Source: an uncultured Clostridium sp.
GTDB lineage: Bacteria > Bacillota > Clostridia > TANB77 > CAG-508
Reading direction: 5' to 3'
Assembly: GCA_947057875.1 (NCBI GenBank)
Contig: CAMSEX010000024.1
Span: forward strand, 1 to 13,576
Length of the DNA stretch: 13,576 bases
The notes under the pieces: generated by a model
What the model saw: the letters and a program-made list of their open reading frames with translations, nothing else
Told to the model about the DNA's origin: nothing
The model's database searches: none
Program-made: the position numbers and the translations under genes
Shown here: positions 8,011 to 13,576 of the stretch, in pieces
Numbering within the stretch: position 1 is the stretch's first letter
How the letters are laid out: each line of letters starts with the position of its first letter

Positions 8011-8947
8011 ATGGTAGATGATGAAAATATTAAAACTACCGTTTCTCCATTCGCAATTAGAGAAGGAGAAATCAAAAAATTTGACGGGAAAGATGCTTAT
8101 GTTTCAATAAGTCAAATTATTCACAAAATTAATTTGGGTCATATTAATGACATTCACTTTGCAATTCTTGACTTGGTCAATGAATTTGAGTTTATGACAT
8201 CTAGACAGATTTATTTTATGTTGCTTGCAAAAGGGGTTGAGATTAAGTCGCAAGACAAGCTCAATGTCAAATTAGAGCAAATGATTAAATCTAAAATTTT
8301 GACAAGATATTTCTTTACTTCAGAAGAAGGAAAAGGGATTTATCGCGTGTATTGTTTGGAAAAAATGGGAAAATATTTGCTTACATCCAAAGAAGCAGAA
8401 TGTAAATGGCAGCCAACAGACAACACAAAGCCAGTTCCTATGATTAAGAAAAGGTTGGCACGGAAATCAGGTCATTATTGCGTATATGAGAAAAGCGAAA
8501 AATTTTGCATCCTATAAAGTAAAACCACAAATTACAGCAAAAATGGCTGGTAAAGAAATTAAAACACATGCGGAAGTAAAGATTGCAAAAGCAAGCAAAT
8601 CAATTAGTTTGCTTTTTGAAGTAGTCAGAAGAGAACTTGGTTGGGAAGAAAAATTTGTGGACAGAATGCGTTTATTTCAAGATTTTTACAATAATTTTGT
8701 ACAATTTGATTCAGGATTTGAAATTATGCCACAATTAATTTTAGTTTGCGAAGATGAAAAACATATGGTGGAGACATTTAAGCAAGTTGTTGCAAATAAC
8801 TTATTGCCAGAAAAAGCAAAAATTTATTTTACAACTGACTTAAAGCAAAATGACACAACACTTGATAAATCATTTATTGAGTTTGTAAAAGATGAAGCCA
8901 CAGGCAAGTTTAAAGCAAATAATATTGAAATTAAGTTATTGGGGTAA
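8011..8947 (+). CDS. Winged-helix protein resembling replication-relaxation proteins, interrupted by a 1-base frameshift
   Basis: Two frames join into a roughly 311-residue protein if one base is removed near 8461-8463. The first frame (8011-8517) ends with a nonsense tail after residue 150. The second runs 8486-8947 but is open upstream of its ATG and reads NQVIIAYMRKAKNFASYKVKP directly on from KKRLAR. The N-terminal half (about 45-125) looks like a winged-helix domain (FEFMTSRQIYFMLL...LEQMIKSKILTRYFF..GIYRVYCLEKMGKYLL). The C-terminal half has an alpha/beta pattern (HAEVKIAKASKSISLLFEVVRRELGWEEKFVDRMRLFQDFYNNF, then MPQLILVCEDEKHMVETFKQVV). It loosely recalls the Replic_Relax family of plasmid and conjugative elements, which have a wHTH followed by a nuclease-like fold. 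That resemblance is weak and unverified. A strong AAGGAGG (7995-8001) precedes the start. Confidence 0.6.
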
Positions 8948-8952
8948 AAATG

Positions 8953-8985
8953 AAAAGAGACATGACTTGGAGTTATGTCTCTTTT
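8953..8985. terminator. Bidirectional terminator between convergent genes
   Basis: A 15-bp stem with one G-T pair (AAAAGAGACATGACT / AGTTATGTCTCTTTT) and a TGG loop. The + strand side ends CTTTTCTT; on the - strand it is followed by CATTTTTACC. The stop codon of the - strand gene (8973-8975) lies inside the stem, so it serves both the winged-helix gene and the - strand gene. Confidence 0.85.
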
Positions 8986-9761
8986 CTTAAAAAATTTTTA
9001 TTTTCCAAAGAACTCTCCATTAATACACTTCCATCTAAGATACTTTGAGATTGAGTTTCGAGAGGAATTGGAAGTGACAAATTATAATAAAAATCTTCGT
9101 TATTGTGATTTGTAATATGAATGGTTAGCTGTAATTTTGAAACTAAGTCAGATAAAGGAATATCAGCCATTTGAAGCAATTTTCCATGAAAAGAAACAGT
9201 TTCATGGGAAGAAATTTCAAAACCTTTTTTGACAGAATGATTTACATATTTCAGGGTAATTGGATTAGAACAGTCAGTGAAAAAAGTTGGTGTATTATAT
9301 TGCAAGTTACTATCTAAATTTTCATCATTTAAAACTGTAAATTCAAGACTTTCTTGAATTTTATCTTGTTGTTCAAAGTGAGCAGTTCCAAAATTTAAGG
9401 AATTAAGATAATACAAATAAGGAGAGCCAATATTTGGTTTAGCAATTTTAATATTTTCCAGCCTTAATTTTTTAATCGTGTTTTCAGAATTTAGTTCAGT
9501 ATTCCCATTGTTAATGTAAAGTGCGATATCGCTATATTGAAAAAGGTCCAAAATCCATTTACTTTGTTCAAAAGTTGTGTCTTGATTTTCTCCATAAGCA
9601 CTTGAATATACAATTATCTTTGCAAGTGAAAAAGGGCTGTTTTCTGGATTTTGATAAGAATTTTCTGGAGATTTAAAAGAGACGAAAACAAAGAGATAAA
9701 ATAGATAAATCAATAAAATAAGCAAAGTTACCATTAATAAAATTTTAAAAAATTTTTTCAT
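8973..9761 (-). CDS. Single-pass membrane protein of unknown function
   Basis: 262 residues; I do not recognise the family. A basic start (MKKFFK) and a long hydrophobic stretch (about 7-28, ILLMVTLLILLIYLFYLFVFV) indicate a signal anchor, without a lipobox or a clear cleavage site, so the remaining 230 residues should be extracytoplasmic. A short repeated PENS (SPENSYQNPENSP, 31-43) follows the membrane segment. The ectodomain is rich in Asn, Ser and Leu with alternating beta-type stretches (LQLTIHITNHNNEDFYYNLSLPIPLE), suggesting a beta-rich fold. AAAGGAG lies 7 bases before the ATG. It has its own promoter and sits between terminators, so it is monocistronic. AT content is very high (a sampled 60-base line was about 23% GC), in contrast to the next gene. 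Confidence 0.75.
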   Translation of the reverse strand: MKKFFKILLMVTLLILLIYLFYLFVFVSFKSPENSYQNPENSPFSLAKIIVYSSAYGENQDTTFEQSKWILDLFQYSDIALYINNGNTELNSENTIKKLRLENIKIAKPNIGSPYLYYLNSLNFGTAHFEQQDKIQESLEFTVLNDENLDSNLQYNTPTFFTDCSNPITLKYVNHSVKKGFEISSHETVSFHGKLLQMADIPLSDLVSKLQLTIHITNHNNEDFYYNLSLPIPLETQSQSILDGSVLMESSLENKNFLRKET

Positions 9762-9780
9762 ACGTATACTCCTTTTTTAT

Positions 9781-9809
9781 ATTGTAATATATTTTTGGAA
9801 ATTAGTAAA
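9781..9809 (-). promoter_or_regulatory. Promoter of the single-pass membrane protein gene
   Basis: On the - strand, TTTACT (9809-9804) and TACAAT (9786-9781) are separated by 17 bases. They lie between the upstream gene's terminator and the ribosome binding site, which is the expected place. Both boxes deviate slightly from consensus. Confidence 0.5.
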
Positions 9810-9826
9810 GAGAAAAATAAAAAAGA

Positions 9827-9860
9827 AAAACGTGTGTTGCAAATGAGCATCACACGTTTT
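9827..9860 (-). terminator. Terminator of the secreted-protein gene
   Basis: On the - strand the stem AAAACGTGTG / CACACGTTTT is extended, after an A-A mismatch, by TGC / GCA around a TCATTT loop. It is followed by a T-rich run (TTCTTTTTTATTTTT). It begins 30 bases after the stop codon. Its loop repeats a 10-base sequence found in the leader hairpin of the same gene. Confidence 0.9.
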
Positions 9861-9889
9861 CTTAGGGCTTGAAGGGGAAAAGATTGCAT

Positions 9890-11128
9890 TTATTTGGAGC
9901 CAGTTACCCAGCCAGTGCCATCTTTCGCATAAATCAACTCGCTTACGTTGACTTTCTCTAATTTGATGTTTTTCATATTGTTAATAGGTGCAGAGAACTG
10001 ATTTCCTGCAGAAATCCAAGTAGCAGTTTTTTCATCTAAGAATCCTAACTGCCGTTTCTTAGATTTTATAGCATCTGCTACCCAGCTATCTGCCATAAAA
10101 GCACTGCTGCCTTTTCTCTGGAATTTTCGATGTTGACCATCACTTTTGTAAAGCATAGAATAGCTGGATTTATTAACAGCATATGCTGTGGTTATAGTTG
10201 TGCTATTATCCTCATCATCTTTTTCTGTTAAGCTTGCAAACGAGAACGAACCAGCAGTTGTAACAAGTTTGGAACCATAACCCTTGCTGTCAAAAGTGGC
10301 AGATTTTATTTCGCCACGAAAATCAACTTCAATCGGGTTACATATGTCACTCGTATTGAACTTGTAAATCTTGTTATCATCGTCCTCATAGACGAAGATA
10401 TTGTAACTACTATCAGCATTTTTCGTTACTGCAAGATAGCGAATTCCACTCTTGCAGTATTCAGACAGCTTGTATTTGCCATTATAGGTTACCTCTGCGC
10501 GGTAACTTATAAGGCTATTGTTGCCAAAAGTAACGGTGACTTCTCTGGTAGAAGAGTTTGTCTTGGTAATAACCTCTTTTCCAGAAGAGCTGCTACTGCT
10601 ATCAGATGAAGCATCTGTGCCTGTTCCATAGCCTGAACCAGCTTCTTTTATTAAAGTCGAAATTGAAACAGTGTTGCCATTTTTCAGTTTTACCTGATTA
10701 GCAAACTGATCGTAATTCAACAAGACTTTCTCGCCAGCAGAAGCAATTTTTGTGTTCTTTTTGCTTACTGCATTCCAAGCAAAAAAGTTATCATTCTTAT
10801 TTTGCCAGATAGCAGTATTGCTGTTATACCAGCTTACTGTACTACCGGGCTTAAAGTTCGTGGAGATGATGTCTCCAGCACCAGTTCGTAATGTGCTTCC
10901 GTCCAAAATCAGCCGCTTATCACGGTCTATAATGGAAACTCCTGATGCGTCGTAGTAATAATAATCTACAACATAGCAGCCCAATTCGTCGCTATATGAG
11001 ATAAAACAATACGGCTCTCGAGCTGCTTGCACAATGGTTGTTGGAGTAAAAGTGAGTGCTGGAACAACAGCAGAAAATGCCAAAGTAAGTGAAGTTAATA
11101 AAATTGCAAATTTTTTTAATTTGTTCAT
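9890..11128 (-). CDS. Secreted protein of unknown function, atypical base composition
   Basis: 412 residues. A classic Sec signal peptide (MNKLKKFAILLTSLTLAFSAVVPAL...TIVQA) ends with likely cleavage after A35 or A36. No lipobox, LPXTG or cell-wall repeat is visible, so the protein is probably released. The first part (about 40-160) is Tyr/Asp rich (VVDYYYYD), then comes a Gly/Ser linker (about 163-183, with DASSDSSSSSSG). The C-terminal part (about 185-412) looks beta-rich (REVTVTFGNNSLISYRAEVTYNGKY, YNIFVYEDDDNKIYKF). I do not recognise either domain. Sampled lines are about 40-48% GC, against about 23-35% in neighbouring genes, which suggests acquisition from another genome (inference). 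It is transcribed alone, from its own promoter with a long structured leader, and ends at its own terminator. GAAAGGG (- strand, 11144-11138) precedes the ATG. Confidence 0.82.
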   Translation of the reverse strand: MNKLKKFAILLTSLTLAFSAVVPALTFTPTTIVQAAREPYCFISYSDELGCYVVDYYYYDASGVSIIDRDKRLILDGSTLRTGAGDIISTNFKPGSTVSWYNSNTAIWQNKNDNFFAWNAVSKKNTKIASAGEKVLLNYDQFANQVKLKNGNTVSISTLIKEAGSGYGTGTDASSDSSSSSSGKEVITKTNSSTREVTVTFGNNSLISYRAEVTYNGKYKLSEYCKSGIRYLAVTKNADSSYNIFVYEDDDNKIYKFNTSDICNPIEVDFRGEIKSATFDSKGYGSKLVTTAGSFSFASLTEKDDEDNSTTITTAYAVNKSSYSMLYKSDGQHRKFQRKGSSAFMADSWVADAIKSKKRQLGFLDEKTATWISAGNQFSAPINNMKNIKLEKVNVSELIYAKDGTGWVTGSK

Positions 11129-11241
11129 AATGTTATTCCCTTTCTTTTATGTGAGCCCACAAAGAGGGCAGTTATCAATGTACTATAGGTTTCAAGCCCT
11201 TTCCGCAAATGAGCGAAAAATCAAAAAAATAAAATTCCCCT
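11129..11241 (-). promoter_or_regulatory. Structured 5' leader of the secreted-protein gene (candidate cis-regulatory RNA)
   Basis: The roughly 113-nt leader has three possible helices on the - strand. H1 is TTTCGC/GCGGAA around TCATTT (11218-11201). H2 pairs AGGGC (11200-11196) with GCCCT (11169-11165). H3 pairs the same GCCC with a downstream GGGC (11169-11155). H2 and H3 exclude each other. The 7-mer GAAAGGG occurs twice, once as the ribosome binding site (11144-11138) and once upstream (11203-11197), and both copies can pair with the central GCCCTCTTT. This is an arrangement able to hide or expose the ribosome binding site. I do not recognise it as a known riboswitch class. Confidence 0.5.
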
Positions 11242-11247
11242 ACTTAT

Positions 11248-11276
11248 AGTATATCATAATTATGTAAATATTTCAA
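11248..11276 (-). promoter_or_regulatory. Promoter of the secreted-protein gene
   Basis: On the - strand, TTGAAA (11276-11271), a 17-base spacer and TATACT (11253-11248) with an extended -10 (TGATATACT). The predicted start is near 11241, giving the long leader. It is divergent from the pyk promoter and nearly identical to it in its core elements. Confidence 0.75.
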
Positions 11277-11324
11277 CTATTTCTAGTATTTTTGTAAATT
11301 TTTGGAAAAAATCGATAAAAAGAC

Positions 11325-11354
11325 TTGAAAATTTCATAGTAATTGTGATATACT
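11325..11354 (+). promoter_or_regulatory. pyk promoter
   Basis: TTGAAA (11325-11330), an 18-base spacer and TATACT (11349-11354), with TG one base upstream of the -10 (TGATATACT). The predicted start near 11361 gives a roughly 30-base leader. An imperfect palindrome (ACTCCTTAAAGAGT, 11352-11365) overlaps the start point and could be an operator. Confidence 0.75.
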
Positions 11355-11391
11355 CCTTAAAGAGTAAAAATCAGGAAAGGAAAATTAAAAA

Positions 11392-12828
11392 ATGAAGGTT
11401 TTAAGAAAAACAAAAATTGTAGGTACCATTGGTCCAGCTAGTGAAAAACGTTTACCAGAATTGTTTGATGCAGGATTAAGCGTTTGTAGAATTAATTATT
11501 CTCATGGAAGTTATGATGAACAAAAAGAGAAAACAGAAGAAATTATTCGTTTAAGAAAAGAATTAGATTTACCAGTTCCAATGATTTTGGATATGCAAGG
11601 TCCAGAAATTAGAACAGGAATGTTAGTCACTGGTAAAAATGAAAAAATTAAATTAGAAGATGGACAAAAATTCACACTTGTATGTGGAGAAGATATTGTA
11701 GGAGACAGGGAAAGAGTTTCTGTATCTTACAAGGAATTATATAAAGATTTAAAAGTTGGTGCCAAAGTATTAATTGACGATGGTGCAATTGAATTAAAAG
11801 TAGATGCAATTAATGGTACAGACATTGAATGTACAGTCGTTCACGGAAACGGTTTAGGAAGCAGAAAGACTATGAATTTACCAGGAACAGCTATTCGTCT
11901 TCCAGCCTTAAAACAAAAAGATATTGATGATTTAAAAACTGCTTGTGAACATGATTATGATTTTGTTGCTGTATCTTTTGCAAGAAATTTGGATGATATT
12001 AATCAAGTTCGCAGAGTGCTAGATGAAAATGGCGGAACAGATGTTAAAATTGTAACAAAAGTAGAAAACGTAGAAGGTTTGAGCAACATGGAAGAAATCG
12101 TAGAACATGCAGATGTTCAAATGATTGCTCGTGGCGATATGGCAACTGAAACAGACTTTACAGAGCCACCAATTATGCAAAAGAAATTTATAAAATTATG
12201 TAATCGTAACAATAAACCAGCGATTACAGCAACGCAAATGTTGGAATCTATGACACATAATCCATTACCAACAAGAGCAGAGGCTTCTGATGTGGCAAAT
12301 GCTGTTTATGATAGAACAAGTGCTTTGATGCTTTCTGGAGAATGTGCAATGGGTGATTTCCCTGTTGAATGTGTTGGAGCTATGGACAAAATTGCTAGAA
12401 GAGTAGAGTCAACTATGGATTATTGGAAAAAATTTGAAGAAAATACGAATATTAATTTAGAAACATTAGAAGATAATATTGCTTACTCTACTTGTGTGAT
12501 TGCGAAAAATATGAAAGCAGATGCCATCATTTGTTATACAAATTCAGGAGATACAGCCAGAAGATTAGCAGGTATGGGAGCAGGTTGCCCAATTTTAGCT
12601 GTAACAGATAATCGTAGAACATTCAACCAATTAGGAATTGCTTGGAATGTACAACCAGTTCTTGTAGAAACAGATAGTGATAAAATAAAAGTTATCCAAA
12701 AAGGAATGGATAAATTGAAAGCAAAAGGAATTTTAGAAGCTGGAGACAAAGTTATTGTTGTTGGCGGAAAAGGTTTCATGGATGGTGTTCAAGAAAGTAA
12801 GCAAATTGGCGGATATGTAAAAATATAG
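11392..12828 (+). CDS. pyk: Pyruvate kinase
   Basis: 478 residues, the usual length of bacterial enzymes without the extra C-terminal PEP-utiliser-like domain. It converts phosphoenolpyruvate and ADP to pyruvate and ATP in the cytosol, the last step of glycolysis. The barrel motifs are present: KTKIVGTIGPAS at the start, CRINYSHG with R33, DMQGPEIRTG (67-76), and K223/E225 in VTKVENVEG. ARGDMATE (246-253) holds the metal ligands, then ITATQMLESM (278-287) and PTRAEASDVANAVYDRTSALMLSGE follow. The B domain is at about 70-170 and the C-terminal allosteric-type domain at about 345-478, ending GGKGFMDGVQESKQIGGYVKI. Unlike the common ARGDLGVEIP, this one reads ARGDMATETDFTEPP, a variant that keeps the acidic ligands. 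AGGAAAGGA (11373-11381) precedes the ATG. It is monocistronic, so it feeds the same fermentative metabolism as adhE but is not linked to it. Confidence 0.97.
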   Translation: MKVLRKTKIVGTIGPASEKRLPELFDAGLSVCRINYSHGSYDEQKEKTEEIIRLRKELDLPVPMILDMQGPEIRTGMLVTGKNEKIKLEDGQKFTLVCGEDIVGDRERVSVSYKELYKDLKVGAKVLIDDGAIELKVDAINGTDIECTVVHGNGLGSRKTMNLPGTAIRLPALKQKDIDDLKTACEHDYDFVAVSFARNLDDINQVRRVLDENGGTDVKIVTKVENVEGLSNMEEIVEHADVQMIARGDMATETDFTEPPIMQKKFIKLCNRNNKPAITATQMLESMTHNPLPTRAEASDVANAVYDRTSALMLSGECAMGDFPVECVGAMDKIARRVESTMDYWKKFEENTNINLETLEDNIAYSTCVIAKNMKADAIICYTNSGDTARRLAGMGAGCPILAVTDNRRTFNQLGIAWNVQPVLVETDSDKIKVIQKGMDKLKAKGILEAGDKVIVVGGKGFMDGVQESKQIGGYVKI

Positions 12829-12855
12829 AAACTGAAACATTGTGTTAAAAAAACG

Positions 12856-12881
12856 ATAGCACACTATTGATAGTGTGCTAT
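12856..12881. terminator. Hairpin 1 between pyk and the J-domain gene
   Basis: A perfect 12-bp palindromic stem ATAGCACACTAT / ATAGTGTGCTAT with only two bases at the centre (a few central pairs must open). On the - strand it is followed by CGTTTTTTT, a good terminator for the J-domain gene. On the + strand the tail is only A/T mixed, so termination of pyk would be weaker. Confidence 0.75.
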
Positions 12882-12896
12882 TAAAAATATATAATG

Positions 12897-12925
12897 AATA
12901 GTGTACTATTTGATAGTACACTATT
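12897..12925. terminator. Hairpin 2 between pyk and the J-domain gene
   Basis: A perfect 13-bp stem AATAGTGTACTAT / ATAGTACACTATT with a TTG loop. It is closely related in sequence to hairpin 1 and just touches the stop codon of the - strand gene (12924-12926). No T-run follows on the + strand. It could act as a second, back-up hairpin. Confidence 0.55.
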
Positions 12926-13505
12926 AAAATTCGTAATTACTATAATCTTCTTCAAAATGAGATTTCCAAAAATCATTCAATACATCATCAAGTTCGGTTT
13001 GGTTATAATCAAAGTCTTCGAGTGCATTTTCAAGAGGATTGTTTGGTAATGTTGTGTTTGTGGTATTAGTAGCTGTTATGTTAGTATCAGAGGAAGGTGT
13101 TAAGTAATAGCTTACTTGAAAAAGGTTCATGAAAAATAAAGATAATGTAATCAAAAAAATAAGGACAAAAATTTGTATTTGTCGTTTTACAGTAAGATGA
13201 TTTAATTTTTCTACCATAAAATTGGTAAATGCAGACTCAGCTGTTTGAGTATTTGAAGTTTCGGTTTCGGGAGCTTTGTAGGTTGTTTCAAAGCTAGGTT
13301 TTAAGGTTTCGTCATAAGCTAATTTTTTTTCTGAATTGGATAAAATAGCATATGCTTCGTTAATTTGTTTGATTGCTTGTTCGGCAAAAGTTTTATCACC
13401 TGAATATAAATCTGGGTGATATTTTTTGACTAATTTTTTATAAGAACGTTTGATTTCAGTTTGAGTTGCATTTTTGGATAAGCCCAGTATCTCATAATAA
13501 TTCAT
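12924..13505 (-). CDS. Membrane-anchored J-domain protein
   Basis: 193 residues starting at the ATG at 13505 (MNYYEILGLSKNATQ), preceded by AAGGGAG (13518-13512). The frame is open further upstream into the adapter, but that extension is artefactual. The N-terminal J domain (about 1-65) has the HPD motif at 30-32 (KKYHPDLYSG) and the usual QINEAYAILSNSEKKLAYD helix IV region. A linker rich in Thr and Glu follows, then one transmembrane helix (about 110-128, IQIFVLIFLITLSLFFMNLF). The C-terminal tail is Asn/Thr rich and then acidic (DFDYNQTELDDVLNDFWKSHFEEDY). There is no G/F region, zinc domain or substrate-binding domain, so this is a class C J-protein that should recruit DnaK to the inner face of the membrane. 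With one helix and an N-terminal cytosolic J domain, the tail would be outside. Its client is unknown. Confidence 0.9.
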   Translation of the reverse strand: MNYYEILGLSKNATQTEIKRSYKKLVKKYHPDLYSGDKTFAEQAIKQINEAYAILSNSEKKLAYDETLKPSFETTYKAPETETSNTQTAESAFTNFMVEKLNHLTVKRQIQIFVLIFLITLSLFFMNLFQVSYYLTPSSDTNITATNTTNTTLPNNPLENALEDFDYNQTELDDVLNDFWKSHFEEDYSNYEF

Positions 13506-13524
13506 AATTTTCTCCCTTATCTTT

Positions 13525-13530
13525 ATTATA
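13525..13530 (-). promoter_or_regulatory. -10 box of the J-domain gene; -35 lost
   Basis: A perfect TATAAT on the - strand, 19 bases upstream of the ATG. The matching -35 would lie beyond 13537, where genomic sequence has been replaced by adapter. The implied leader is very short (about 13 bases), so the call is tentative. Confidence 0.35.
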
Positions 13531-13537
13531 CCTGAAA

Positions 13538-13576
13538 AGATCGGAAGAGCACACGTCTGAACTCCAGTCACCTCTC
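13538..13576 (+). other. Illumina P7-side adapter (not genomic)
   Basis: Bases 13538-13571 match the standard TruSeq index adapter, starting AGATCGGAAGAGCACACGTC. They are followed by five bases (CTCTC) that would be the beginning of the i7 index. Genomic sequence therefore ends at about 13537. In the reverse frame it encodes the familiar contaminant peptide TGVQTCALPIF. Confidence 0.98.

Noticed and set aside
11129..11241. c-di-GMP (GEMM), preQ1 or fluoride riboswitch in the leader
   Set aside because: The conserved cores I know for these classes are not present.
10752..11249. Small + strand ORFs opposite the secreted-protein gene
   Set aside because: They lack ribosome binding sites and lie in the shadow of a well-supported gene with a signal peptide.
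12854..12926. Start of a CRISPR-like repeat array
   Set aside because: Only two palindromic units without equal spacers; they are better explained as terminators of convergent genes.

Overview
The window looks like a whole 13.6-kb assembled contig from a low-GC, probably anaerobic Bacillota (Clostridia-like) bacterium. The pointers are AT-rich genes, strong AGGAGG-type ribosome binding sites, extended -10 promoters, a fermentative bifunctional AdhE and a short stand-alone three-S1-domain protein. I cannot name a genus from the sequence. Both ends are not biological: bases 1-45 and 13538-13576 are Illumina library adapter sequence. The genomic insert is therefore 46-13537, and the first and last genes are cut or spuriously extended there.

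Layout on the + strand: the 3' part of adhE (aldehyde/alcohol dehydrogenase) ends in a hairpin terminator. A promoter at 1656-1683 then opens a tightly packed block up to about 8947. Its genes are a membrane-anchored DNA/RNA non-specific nuclease, a large GT-C-like multi-pass membrane protein, lspA (signal peptidase II), a WecG/TagA/CpsF glycosyltransferase, an RluD-type pseudouridine synthase (interrupted by a 1-base frameshift), an RsuA/RluB-type pseudouridine synthase, a three-S1-domain RNA-binding protein, and a winged-helix protein resembling replication-relaxation proteins (also interrupted by a 1-base frameshift). The block mixes envelope functions (lipoprotein processing, glycan transfer) with rRNA modification and translation.

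On the - strand, two genes follow: a lipid-anchorless, single-TM protein of unknown function (8973-9761) and a secreted protein of unknown function (9890-11128) whose base composition is clearly richer in GC than its neighbours. The secreted-protein gene has a roughly 113-nt structured leader. The leader carries competing hairpins and shares short repeats with the 3' UTR and terminator of the same gene. A divergent promoter pair at 11248-11354 serves this gene and pyk (pyruvate kinase) on the + strand. Pyk converges on a membrane-anchored J-domain protein gene (- strand), with two similar hairpins between them.

No rRNA, tRNA, CRISPR array, IS element or transposase was seen. No gene-free stretch exceeds about 300 bases. 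The best candidates for something undescribed are the secreted-protein locus with its leader RNA, and the winged-helix protein once its frameshift is repaired. The most immediately consequential observations are the adapter ends and the two frameshifts, because they affect how the flanking and interrupted genes should be annotated.
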